Shown: piece after piece, positions 23,368 through 31,359 of the stretch
Numbering within the stretch: position 1 is the first letter of the stretch
Layout of the letters: every line of letters begins with the position of its first letter
Position numbers and translations under genes: made by a program
Source: Lachnospiraceae bacterium
GTDB taxonomy: Bacteria; Bacillota; Clostridia; Lachnospirales; Lachnospiraceae
Reading direction: 5' to 3'
DNA: 64,000 nucleotides
Assembly (NCBI GenBank): GCA_017427685.1
Contig: JAFRSH010000006.1
Coordinates: forward strand, 1-64,000
Notes under the pieces: generated by a model
What the model was told of the DNA's origin: nothing
Seen by the model: only the letters and a program-made list of their open reading frames with translations
Database searches by the model: none

Positions 23368-25236
23368 TTACCGGTTTCTGGTCTCGACACAGACTCCGGT
23401 GTTCCATTCGTTGCAACCGCATGCCGAACATCTCTGCCTGCAGTTGAGTGTAACGACTGCGTTCCTTGCACGGTCGTACTCCCTCGCGAGGAACTTCTTT
23501 GAGACTCCCGCATCGATGAAATCCCACGGAAGGATCTCGTCCGTTTCGCGCTCCCTCAGGGTGTAGAAATCCATGTCCACTCCCGTCTTCTCGAGAGCCC
23601 TGATCCACTTCTGCATATCGAAATGGTCGGTCCATGCATCAAAGAGCGCTCCCTGCCTGTAGGCTTCGAGGATGACCGCTCCGACGCGCCTGTCCCCGCG
23701 TGCCAGAAGGCCTTCGAGGATCGAGGTGTCACTGTCATGCCAGTTGTATTTAATGCTTTTAGCGTTCAATTGCTCCGCAAGCGTTGACCTGAGCAGGCTC
23801 TTCCGTCGCAGATACTCGTCGGGAGTGATCTGGGGAGCCCACTGGAACGGCGTAAAGGGCTTCGGAACGAAGTACGAAGTGCTGACCGTGATCTGAACCT
23901 TGCCGTTTCGGGTTGCCTTGGGGATATTCTCGTAGTACTCTCTCGCGATCTTGTCAGCAAGGATGGGGATCCCGCAGACATCCTCGTCGCGTTCGAAGGG
24001 TTGACCGAGCATGAAGTAGAGCTTGACCTTGTTCCATCCGAGCTTGAAAGCATCGAGTGCGCCGGTAAGGATCTGGTCCTCGGTGAGGCCCTTATTGATG
24101 ACGTCACGCATGTACTGCGTTCCGCCCTCGGGCGCGAATGTGATGGAGCTTTTCTTAACATCCTGAACCTTGCCCATTACATCGAGCGCAAAAGCGTCGA
24201 TACGGAGCGAAGGCAGCGATATGTTCACCTTACGGTTGCCCATCTCGGTGATGAGGAATTCGAGGAGTTCCTTGAGCTTCGTGTAATCGCTCGAGCTTAA
24301 GGAGCTCAGGTTGATCTCCTCGTAGCCCGTGCTCTTGATCATGTCGATCGCGTACTGCTTTAAGAACTCAAGACTTCTCTCCCTAATCGGTCTGTAGATC
24401 ATGCCGGCCTGACAGAACCTGCAGCCCCTGATACAGCCGCGCTGGATCTCAAGCGTGACACGGTCCTGTACGGCTTTGATGTACGGTACTATGGGTTTCT
24501 TAGGATAGTATGTGTCGGAAAGGTCGGTAACAACCTGTCTCTTGATAACGGCAGGCGCATCATCCTTGGGTCCGAAGTGAGAGATGAGCCCGCGTTCGTC
24601 ATACTCGACTTCGTAAAGTGAGGGCACATATAGTCCTTCGATATGAGATGCGGCCCTCAGGAAATCCTGTCTGGTTCCGCCCGACGCTTTGATACTCTTG
24701 TAGGTATCGAGCATCCGGTAGTAAACGGTCTCTCCTTCGCCTATATAGAAAATGTCAAAAAAGTCCGCTATGGGTTCGGGGTTGTACACGCAGGGGCCAC
24801 CGCCTATAACGATCGGTTCGTCCTCGCCGCGCTCCGACGCGAGCAGATGTATCCCCGAAAGGTCGAGGACCTGAAGGACGTTGGTGTAACACATCTCGTA
24901 CTGGAGCGTGATTCCGAGGAAATCAAAGTCCTTGATGGGATCCTGGCTCTCAACCGCAAAAAGAGGGATATGCTTCTCCCTCATGATCGCATCAAGATCG
25001 GGCCAGGGTGAATATACTCTCTCGCAGTATGTGTCCTCACGCCTGTTGAACATGTCGTAAAGTATCATGATGCCGAGATGTGACATCCCGACCTCATATA
25101 CGTCGGGGAAACACATACAGAAACGTATGTCGACCTTGGAGGTGTCTTTCATCACCGCATTGATCTCGTGGCCGATGTATCTCGCCGGCTTGTCAATGCT
25201 CTCTAGTATCTCGTCCCTCAAAGCAAGTTTTCGCAA
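23368..25236 (-). CDS. TIGR03960 family B12-binding-like radical SAM protein
   Basis: 622 residues from TTG 25236, with AAAGGAG eight bases upstream and no in-frame ATG nearby. The N-terminal ~200 residues resemble a B12-binding Rossmann domain (FPDVYEVGMSHLG, FLGITLQYE, IGGGPC). The radical SAM core has C268-C272-C275 (GCIRGCRFCQAGM). The C-terminus ends in a Cys-rich CRQRCSACGCN motif that may hold a second cluster or zinc. Substrate unknown in general; the conserved coupling with DUF2344 and rng points to RNA modification. First gene of the operon. Confidence 0.92.
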   Translation of the reverse strand: MRKLALRDEILESIDKPARYIGHEINAVMKDTSKVDIRFCMCFPDVYEVGMSHLGIMILYDMFNRREDTYCERVYSPWPDLDAIMREKHIPLFAVESQDPIKDFDFLGITLQYEMCYTNVLQVLDLSGIHLLASERGEDEPIVIGGGPCVYNPEPIADFFDIFYIGEGETVYYRMLDTYKSIKASGGTRQDFLRAASHIEGLYVPSLYEVEYDERGLISHFGPKDDAPAVIKRQVVTDLSDTYYPKKPIVPYIKAVQDRVTLEIQRGCIRGCRFCQAGMIYRPIRERSLEFLKQYAIDMIKSTGYEEINLSSLSSSDYTKLKELLEFLITEMGNRKVNISLPSLRIDAFALDVMGKVQDVKKSSITFAPEGGTQYMRDVINKGLTEDQILTGALDAFKLGWNKVKLYFMLGQPFERDEDVCGIPILADKIAREYYENIPKATRNGKVQITVSTSYFVPKPFTPFQWAPQITPDEYLRRKSLLRSTLAEQLNAKSIKYNWHDSDTSILEGLLARGDRRVGAVILEAYRQGALFDAWTDHFDMQKWIRALEKTGVDMDFYTLRERETDEILPWDFIDAGVSKKFLAREYDRARNAVVTLNCRQRCSACGCNEWNTGVCVETRNR

Positions 25237-25256
25237 TACTATGCTCCTTTCAACCG

Positions 25257-25310
25257 GAACAACCGCCCGACTCGTGATCGTTGAGTTACGCGAGTACGCG
25301 GCGGTTGTTC
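25257..25310. repeat. inverted repeat between radical SAM gene and zinc-ribbon gene
   Basis: An 11 bp perfect outer stem GAACAACCGCC/GGCGGTTGTTC with an inner ACTCG/CGAGT stem. There is no T tract on minus, so termination is doubtful; it resembles other rod-like hairpins in this window. Confidence 0.5.
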
Positions 25311-25328
25311 ACTGAAAAATCCTTTAGG

Positions 25329-26012
25329 TCAATTCAAATGCTCGTCGAAATAAGCTTCGACCATCGTATCTGCGAGCGCTTCGTCGAGACCTTCGATCTC
25401 TTTCATGAGCTCGTCTTTGATGTATTCTTCCTGTTTGATGTATCTGGCTTCTTCGGGCTCTACCGAAGCGAACTTCTCTTCAAGAGCGTCCTTGTCGAAG
25501 TTCTCATCAAGCCACTTTGTAACTTCGTTCTTGATCTTCTCTTCTTCGCCGATCTTTCCCTGAGCCCTGCGAGCTCTGAATGCGGCGTTTATACCGACAG
25601 CGCAGCATCCGAGTGACATCGCGCCGAGCACGATGAGTGAAGGGATCGACGAGAACCACTGTATAACATCGAGCGCACCGAGTACAAAGAGTACGATGAG
25701 CAGACCGGCGAACACGAGGAACGTGACGGATGTCTGGACCATATCACGACTCTCGTCGCTCTTGCTGACGTAGACCTTGGCGGGCTCTGTACGGCGTTTA
25801 ATCTCCGCCTCAAGCTCTTCGGGATCGATCCCGAGTGCCTCGAGCTCCTCGTCCGTGGCTACCTGACCTTCCTCAAAGCCCTCTTCCGAAAGCTCTTCGG
25901 CTTCGGGAAGAACTTCCTCTTCGGGCAGCTCTTCAACAAGGTCGCTGCCGCAATCGGCACACTTCTCTATTCCTTCCTGATACTCTGTCTTGCAATTGGG
26001 ACACCAGGGCAT
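25329..26012 (-). CDS. zinc-ribbon membrane protein with acidic cytoplasmic arms
   Basis: 227 residues. It opens with a zinc ribbon (CPNCKTEYQEGIEKCADCG: CxxC-x13-CxxC), then an acidic Glu-rich stretch (about 28-80), two transmembrane helices (about 98-115 and 122-142, with a GCCAVG motif) and a helical, highly charged C-terminus. Similar two-TM zinc-ribbon proteins are common in Clostridia and have no established role. ATG 26012 follows AAAAGGAG. The gene lies between the radical SAM operon and the Big_2 protein terminator, so it is probably transcribed alone or with the downstream operon. Confidence 0.75.
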   Translation of the reverse strand: MPWCPNCKTEYQEGIEKCADCGSDLVEELPEEEVLPEAEELSEEGFEEGQVATDEELEALGIDPEELEAEIKRRTEPAKVYVSKSDESRDMVQTSVTFLVFAGLLIVLFVLGALDVIQWFSSIPSLIVLGAMSLGCCAVGINAAFRARRAQGKIGEEEKIKNEVTKWLDENFDKDALEEKFASVEPEEARYIKQEEYIKDELMKEIEGLDEALADTMVEAYFDEHLN

Positions 26013-26040
26013 GATCTCTTCTCCTTTTAAGCAAAAATTT

Positions 26041-26071
26041 AAGGAAAGACTGATAGGATCAGTCTTTCCTT
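26041..26071 (-). terminator. strong terminator of the Big_2 surface-protein gene
   Basis: A 14 bp perfect stem AAGGAAAGACTGAT/ATCAGTCTTTCCTT with a 3-base loop and AAATTTTTG after it on minus, 35 bases past the stop at 26106. Confidence 0.88.
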
Positions 26072-26105
26072 AAGATACAACAATTAGCGTCGCTTTTCAA
26101 GTCTG

Positions 26106-29100
26106 TCAGCGTTTTTTGTTCTTGACGACTTCAACCGTACATGCCAGGCTTCGGCCGTTGACGACGGCGTAGACCTTGGTCGTTCCGACCTTTCTGGCGG
26201 TGATCGTTCCGTTCGAGATATCGGCTATCGACTGGTTGTCCGTATCCCAACGGACATTGAGCGAACTCGAACCCGCGCCGTCGATCTCGAGCTTGATCTT
26301 GTTGCTCTCGTACTGGGCGAGCTTGAGGTATGTCCTGCTCAGACCAACAACGAATACTCTGACGGATCCCTTCTTGCCGGACTTGGTCATCAGCGTGATC
26401 GATGCCGATCCGACCGCCTTGGCCGTGATCTTGCCCGTCTTCTCATCAACCGATGCAACAACGGGGTTGTCGCTGCTCCATGTGTAGGACTCGGTGAAGT
26501 TCGAAGGAACTATAGTGAACGGAACTGTCTTCTGCTCGCCCGGAGTCATGATGACCTCCGCATCGGAGAAGATAACGTTCGTAGCAAATACGGGGTTGCT
26601 TACCATAACGGTAACATAAGCCTTAACATCGGGGTTGTCCCTTGCTGTCGCAACGATGGTCGTCGTGCCGGCCGAAAGAGCCGAAACCTGACCGTTCTTG
26701 TTAACGACTGCGATCTTCTCGTTCTCACTTGACCAGAGAGGCTTGTATGTCGTGTTCGCCGGAACGGTGCTGAACCTGATCTTTCTGGATTCGCCGACGA
26801 TCATGTTGATGAGCTGATCCTCACCGTTGATGTCGATCTCGTCCGTGGAGTCGATGACCGTAACCTCACACTGAGCATATGCACCGCTCTCGTCGGTAGC
26901 TGATGCGGTGATGACGGTCTTGCCGACCTTGACACCGGTCAGGACACCCTTCTCGTTTACCTTACAGATCTTGGAGTTGGCTGTCGACCACTCGAGCTTC
27001 TTGTTGGTTGCTCCGTCGTTCACAACGGTCGCCTCGAGCTTGAGCTTCTTGCCGACACCGACCTCGGCTTCTTCCTGAAGGTTGATGATCGTGACGTTCT
27101 CGATGACCGTCATGATACAGTATGCCATGAAATCGCCGTCCTCGGTGACACATCTGATAAGGGTCGTTCCGCCCTTGACACCGGTGACCGTACCGTTCTT
27201 GTCGACGGTGGCGATCTGCGTGTTGTTTGAATACCAGTTGAGTGTATCGTCCGAAACGTTCTTGGGTGTGATCGTTGCCTCAAGAGTCAGCTTCTCACCC
27301 ACGTGGATGGTAGCCTCAGTGAGGTCGAGCGTAACACCCGTAACCTGCTGGATGACTTCGACCGTACAGTAAGTCGAGAGTCCTCCCGAGGTCTTTACGA
27401 AGATAACGCAGCTTCCCTTGGCCTTGGCAGTGATCTTACCCGTCTTGGAAACGCTGGCGACCTTGGTGTTCGTGCTTTCGAACGTGAGCACATCGGACGA
27501 GGTAACGGGATTGAGCGCAACCTCGAGCAGGTAGCTCTCTCCCACGTTCATCGTGATCGATACAACATCGAGCTTGATCGCTCTCGCGGACTGAAGGACA
27601 TGTACCGTGATCATCTTGAAGATGCCCGTTCCATCAGTCGATTCGACTGTGACAACAGTCGTTCCGGCGTTCTTACCGGTGACGTAGCCGCTGCTGTCGA
27701 CAGCACAGACCTTGGTGTCGAGTACGTTCCACTTGAGCTTGAGGTTCGAAGCGTTATCGGGTGTGATCGTATATGTGATACGCTGCTTCTCTCCGACGTA
27801 GATCGTGATCTCGGTCGAGTCGAGCTTGATGTCTTTGATACCCTGTGTGACTGTAAATGTACACTGATCGGTAAGACCGTTCTCGGAAACGACGGTGATG
27901 ACCGCGGTTCCGGGGTTCTTGAGGAGTATCTTGCCTTCGGTGTTCTTGTCGATATCGACTACCTTGGTGTTCGAAGACTTCCATGTAAGCTTCTGGTTCT
28001 CGGGAAGTGCGGGTGTGCAGACTGCGTAGAGCTGATAAAACTTCTGCGACTGGGGCAGTGTCACCTCATGCTCGGAGAGCGTGAGTCCCGCAAGCTTTTT
28101 AACGACCTTGATGACCTTGGAAGCCACGATACCGTTATCCTTGTTGAGCGCGGTGATAACGACGGTACCTTCCTTAACACCGGTGATCGTCATGGACAGA
28201 TCCGACTTCTCGGCGATCGACGCGAGCGATTCGTCGGAGCAGGTCCATGTGAGTGTTGACTTGCTGAGCTTGGGAGTAACATCGGCGGAGATCGTGAGGT
28301 TCTCGCCGATCATAACATAATCGGTACTCGACTTGAGCTTAATGTCATTGACCGCATCAACAACGTTGAAACGGCATCTTGCTCTTCTCTTGGTGCCCTT
28401 TTCTGTCCAGATGTAGCAGTAAACGCTTGCGTCTCCGACACCGACAGCCTTAACGACACCGGAGGCGTCTACCGTAACGACCTTGTCATTGGAGGATTTC
28501 CACTCGATCCTGCCGGAGTACTCGTTCGGAGCCTCAAGCTTGAGCACGAAGCTGTCACCCTTGTAAAGAGTCTCGGACGTGGTGTTCAAGGCCATTCCTT
28601 CAACAACCTCGACATCGAGCTTAAGGCTCGAGCCGTCGTAGTTGATCGCGCCGGGCGAAGCGGCGAAGGAACCGAACATATCCTCGATCGAAACGTAGGG
28701 AGTAGCGGTGATCTTGGCCTTGCCTTTTGCTACGGCCTCAACGATACCATCGTCAAGTCCGACCGTGACAAACTCTTCCTTGTTCGAAACAAAGTGGAAG
28801 GAATCTGCCGGGAGGTTGGAGTTCTCCATGATGTCGTATGAATCGAAGGACTCTCCCTTGTTGTATATACTCAGGATCAGATTGTCCGCGCCGAACGATA
28901 GCGGTACGACGAGAGTGATCTGAAGCTTATTAATCAATCTGTTATCGATATAATCGTAAGTCGGGATGGACGAATCATCCTCTTTGACCGGTATCGCGCC
29001 GAGCACGTAAACACCTGCGGGGAGCTTCTTTAATGTAACCGTACCGGTAGCCGCGCTGATATCGATCTTGTCAGCGTATGCCTTGTCTTTTGTGATCTCG

Positions 29101-30107
29101 TTCGTCTTGGTGATCTGCTCTCCCTTAAAGAGATGCCAGTCAAGATCGGCAGCGCTGAAAGCGTTGGTGTTAATGACTATGTTGGTACTGTCGGGGATCG
29201 CCCTGGCGGTGAACTTGTATCGATAGTCCGATGTTACTTCGGTGACTATCGCTTCCGGAACAACGACGACATTGAATGACAGAGTGTTACCTCCGGTGTC
29301 CGTCGTAACACTGATCCGGCAGAATCCGGCCGCATGCGCGGTGATAACACCGTCCCTGTCGACGGTACAGATGGAATTGTCGGAGGACGACCAGTTAAGG
29401 GCGTATTCAGTGGATTCGAAAGATCCTGCGGGTGCTTTGCTCGTGACGAACTCTCCCGCATGTCCTGAGGACGGAAGGAAATTGTAATCTACGTTACGCA
29501 ATCGCCGGACGTAGTGGTAACAGTCCGGATGCGACGCGGAGTTCTCGGTGTATAGTTGCAGCGTCATGTTCGGATCCTGGTTCTGAGCCGTCAGAAGACC
29601 GTATCCGAGAGGTGTGCTCGATGCTGCTTTGATGTTGTTGGCATCGTCCCACTCAAGAGGGACCTTGATAACACATGTTACGGCAACGATAGGAACACTA
29701 CTGCCGGGAGGTGTGATCGAAACTGTAAGACCGGAGTATCCGGGAGCCTTAATGCTCAGGTTAACCGTCGTATTCATGCTGCTTCCGGTGTCGATACCGA
29801 TGACGTTCGGGTTATCGGCTCTCCACTCGATGGCGGTACCTGTGGCAAGAACGATCGGAGCGTTGGCGTCCTTGGTTGAAAGGTAGATCTGAAGAGTTCT
29901 CGCTCCGTTATCGAAATCCGAGTAATTGATCTCGTCGCCGCTGAAATAATATTTCGAGCTGGTAACAAGACAATATGTATTGTCCGGCGTGTTCGCAACG
30001 GTATCCGCAGCCTCCGCGGGCTCCGGTTCTATCCCTGCAGGCAGAAGGCAAAGTACGACAGCGGCAATGCACAAAAAACTTATGAACCTTGAAAATCTTT
30101 TCTTCAT
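26106..30107 (-). CDS. very large secreted Ig-like (Big_2) repeat protein
   Basis: 1333 residues from ATG 30107, chosen for its GGAGG site and the signal peptide that follows (MKKRFSRFISFLCIAAVVLC, cleavage near AEAAD). The mature protein is a chain of about 12-14 Big_2 domains of 80-90 residues, each with the W-x-S-x-N-x-K-V-A-x-V-D...G-x-V-T-G-x-x-x-G-x-x-x-I-T-V pattern. The last eight are the most regular; the first four are diverged and may be different folds. No LPXTG, SLH or choline-binding anchor is visible, and the protein ends in a basic KNKKR. Such proteins act as adhesins or surface stalks. Codon use matches neighbours, so there is no sign of recent transfer. Confidence 0.88.
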   Translation of the reverse strand: MKKRFSRFISFLCIAAVVLCLLPAGIEPEPAEAADTVANTPDNTYCLVTSSKYYFSGDEINYSDFDNGARTLQIYLSTKDANAPIVLATGTAIEWRADNPNVIGIDTGSSMNTTVNLSIKAPGYSGLTVSITPPGSSVPIVAVTCVIKVPLEWDDANNIKAASSTPLGYGLLTAQNQDPNMTLQLYTENSASHPDCYHYVRRLRNVDYNFLPSSGHAGEFVTSKAPAGSFESTEYALNWSSSDNSICTVDRDGVITAHAAGFCRISVTTDTGGNTLSFNVVVVPEAIVTEVTSDYRYKFTARAIPDSTNIVINTNAFSAADLDWHLFKGEQITKTNEITKDKAYADKIDISAATGTVTLKKLPAGVYVLGAIPVKEDDSSIPTYDYIDNRLINKLQITLVVPLSFGADNLILSIYNKGESFDSYDIMENSNLPADSFHFVSNKEEFVTVGLDDGIVEAVAKGKAKITATPYVSIEDMFGSFAASPGAINYDGSSLKLDVEVVEGMALNTTSETLYKGDSFVLKLEAPNEYSGRIEWKSSNDKVVTVDASGVVKAVGVGDASVYCYIWTEKGTKRRARCRFNVVDAVNDIKLKSSTDYVMIGENLTISADVTPKLSKSTLTWTCSDESLASIAEKSDLSMTITGVKEGTVVITALNKDNGIVASKVIKVVKKLAGLTLSEHEVTLPQSQKFYQLYAVCTPALPENQKLTWKSSNTKVVDIDKNTEGKILLKNPGTAVITVVSENGLTDQCTFTVTQGIKDIKLDSTEITIYVGEKQRITYTITPDNASNLKLKWNVLDTKVCAVDSSGYVTGKNAGTTVVTVESTDGTGIFKMITVHVLQSARAIKLDVVSITMNVGESYLLEVALNPVTSSDVLTFESTNTKVASVSKTGKITAKAKGSCVIFVKTSGGLSTYCTVEVIQQVTGVTLDLTEATIHVGEKLTLEATITPKNVSDDTLNWYSNNTQIATVDKNGTVTGVKGGTTLIRCVTEDGDFMAYCIMTVIENVTIINLQEEAEVGVGKKLKLEATVVNDGATNKKLEWSTANSKICKVNEKGVLTGVKVGKTVITASATDESGAYAQCEVTVIDSTDEIDINGEDQLINMIVGESRKIRFSTVPANTTYKPLWSSENEKIAVVNKNGQVSALSAGTTTIVATARDNPDVKAYVTVMVSNPVFATNVIFSDAEVIMTPGEQKTVPFTIVPSNFTESYTWSSDNPVVASVDEKTGKITAKAVGSASITLMTKSGKKGSVRVFVVGLSRTYLKLAQYESNKIKLEIDGAGSSSLNVRWDTDNQSIADISNGTITARKVGTTKVYAVVNGRSLACTVEVVKNKKR

Positions 30108-30260
30108 AGACGATACCTCCGCTCTGTTTCTTTCCGCAGTTTTCCGATTGAATCCGACCGGTGCTTTTTTCTGCCGGACATTTATTAATATATATCGGCT
30201 TTTTTGCACCGAATCTTAACCCGGTCGAGTGCCGCCCCGCTGCGCTGACAGATCACCGTA

Positions 30261-30884
30261 TTACTTTTCGGAGTCTTTGTCCTCGCTATCGTCGAACTTC
30301 GAGAAATAGTCATCGATCATCTTGCCGATCATGTGCTTTTTCATGTAGACGTCGAAGCTGAGCATGGAAATGAAGGAAAACATCTGAAGAAGTTCCTTGT
30401 CTTCCCCGTTCTCAAGGCTCTCGAAGGTCTTCCGCGACTTCCTGTACTTGTGTACGACGTCGCGGGTAACATCGAAGCTCTGCTCCTGTTCGATCTGAAA
30501 GATCTCGGCGTAGATCTTCTCGAAGTTGACTTCCTCGTCTCCCTTAAAGAACTTCTCGGTCAGTGGGTGAAGGATGCTCCTTGTGTCACTGATCGACAGG
30601 ATGTTCTTAAGGTAGTATACGAAAAGCAAGAGGTACATGTGTTCTTTCGTGTACTTCTTCTTCTCGGGTGACGGCAACAACTCGTTCTTGGTATAATTAT
30701 TAATCATTGTCTTGGTCAAAAGCTTGTCATCACTGTAGCGTTTTGATGTCTCAAGATGATCGTCGAGAAAACTGATGACCTGATCCATATAGAGATCGAT
30801 CCCCGGAACCTCGCCGGGCTGTACGTAATTGATGGATTTGAGCTTGCCTACGATGTTACTGATATGATCGAAATTATTATTCAC
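30261..30884 (-). CDS. DUF1836 family protein
   Basis: 207 residues from GTG 30884 with GAGG upstream. The core text DLYMDQVISFLDDHL, LLTKTMINNYTKNELLP and KKYTKEHMYLLLFVYYLKNILSI is the DUF1836 signature. The family looks like a helix-turn-helix regulator related to MerR-type DNA binding, but no target is established. The C-terminal half is helical and charged. It lies 153 bases upstream of the Big_2 gene on the same strand; regulation of that gene is possible by context only. A terminator for the preceding small membrane-protein gene lies just before its start. Confidence 0.82.
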   Translation of the reverse strand: MNNNFDHISNIVGKLKSINYVQPGEVPGIDLYMDQVISFLDDHLETSKRYSDDKLLTKTMINNYTKNELLPSPEKKKYTKEHMYLLLFVYYLKNILSISDTRSILHPLTEKFFKGDEEVNFEKIYAEIFQIEQEQSFDVTRDVVHKYRKSRKTFESLENGEDKELLQMFSFISMLSFDVYMKKHMIGKMIDDYFSKFDDSEDKDSEK

Positions 30885-30907
30885 GTCTAAATCCTCACTA
30901 AAGAAAA

Positions 30908-30944
30908 TCCGGAGGGGGTCAACGGTTTATGACCCTACTCCGGA
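30908..30944 (-). terminator. terminator after the small membrane-protein gene
   Basis: TCCGGAG-GGGTCA arms pair around an 8-base loop and are followed on minus by TTTTCTTTAG, 21 bases past the stop at 30966. Confidence 0.8.
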
Positions 30945-30965
30945 ATATCACTCTGTTTCAGATGA

Positions 30966-31226
30966 TCAAGCTTCGCCGTCGATGTCGTCCTCGTCAATAT
31001 CATCCTCATCCTCGAGGTCATCAAACTCTGCGATATACTTGGGGTTAACCCACTTGTAAACGAGGAAAGCGATAACTGCTACGGCTGCTACCGAACCGAT
31101 GATCGCAAGTGCGATAACGATCCCGTTGTTCTTCTTTTCTTTTCTGTGGATAAGATCGTTAAGCTTGGTCTGAGCGATAAGATCGTTGATCTTCTCGGAT
31201 ACCGAATCCTTACTGAAAAACTTCAT
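30966..31226 (-). CDS. small single-pass membrane protein with acidic tail
   Basis: 86 residues: a charged N-terminus (MKFFSKDSVSEKINDLI), KEKK just before one transmembrane helix (about 36-59), then a tail of Asp and Glu (DDLEDEDDIDEDDIDGEA). There are no known domain hits by eye. Positive residues before the helix predict a cytoplasmic N-terminus and an extracytoplasmic acidic tail. The ribosome site is weak (GGCAGGGATT). It is transcribed alone between pcrA and the DUF1836 gene. Function unknown. Confidence 0.7.
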   Translation of the reverse strand: MKFFSKDSVSEKINDLIAQTKLNDLIHRKEKKNNGIVIALAIIGSVAAVAVIAFLVYKWVNPKYIAEFDDLEDEDDIDEDDIDGEA

Positions 31227-31282
31227 TGTAAATCCCTGCCTTTCCGAATAACGCGATTCTCACGTTTCTGCTTTTTCCACCC

Positions 31283-31328
31283 TCCGTGTCCCGGTAAGCC
31301 GATACCTCCGGGGTGTTCCGAACACGGA
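31283..31328 (-). repeat. inverted repeat downstream of pcrA
   Basis: TCCGTGT/ACACGGA outer stem with an inner CCCGG/CCGGG pairing. It lies 31 bases past the pcrA stop. No T tract follows on minus, so it may be a processed 3' end or factor-dependent terminator. Confidence 0.4.
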
Positions 31329-31359
31329 TAACTGTCTACTTGTTAATATATCATAACCG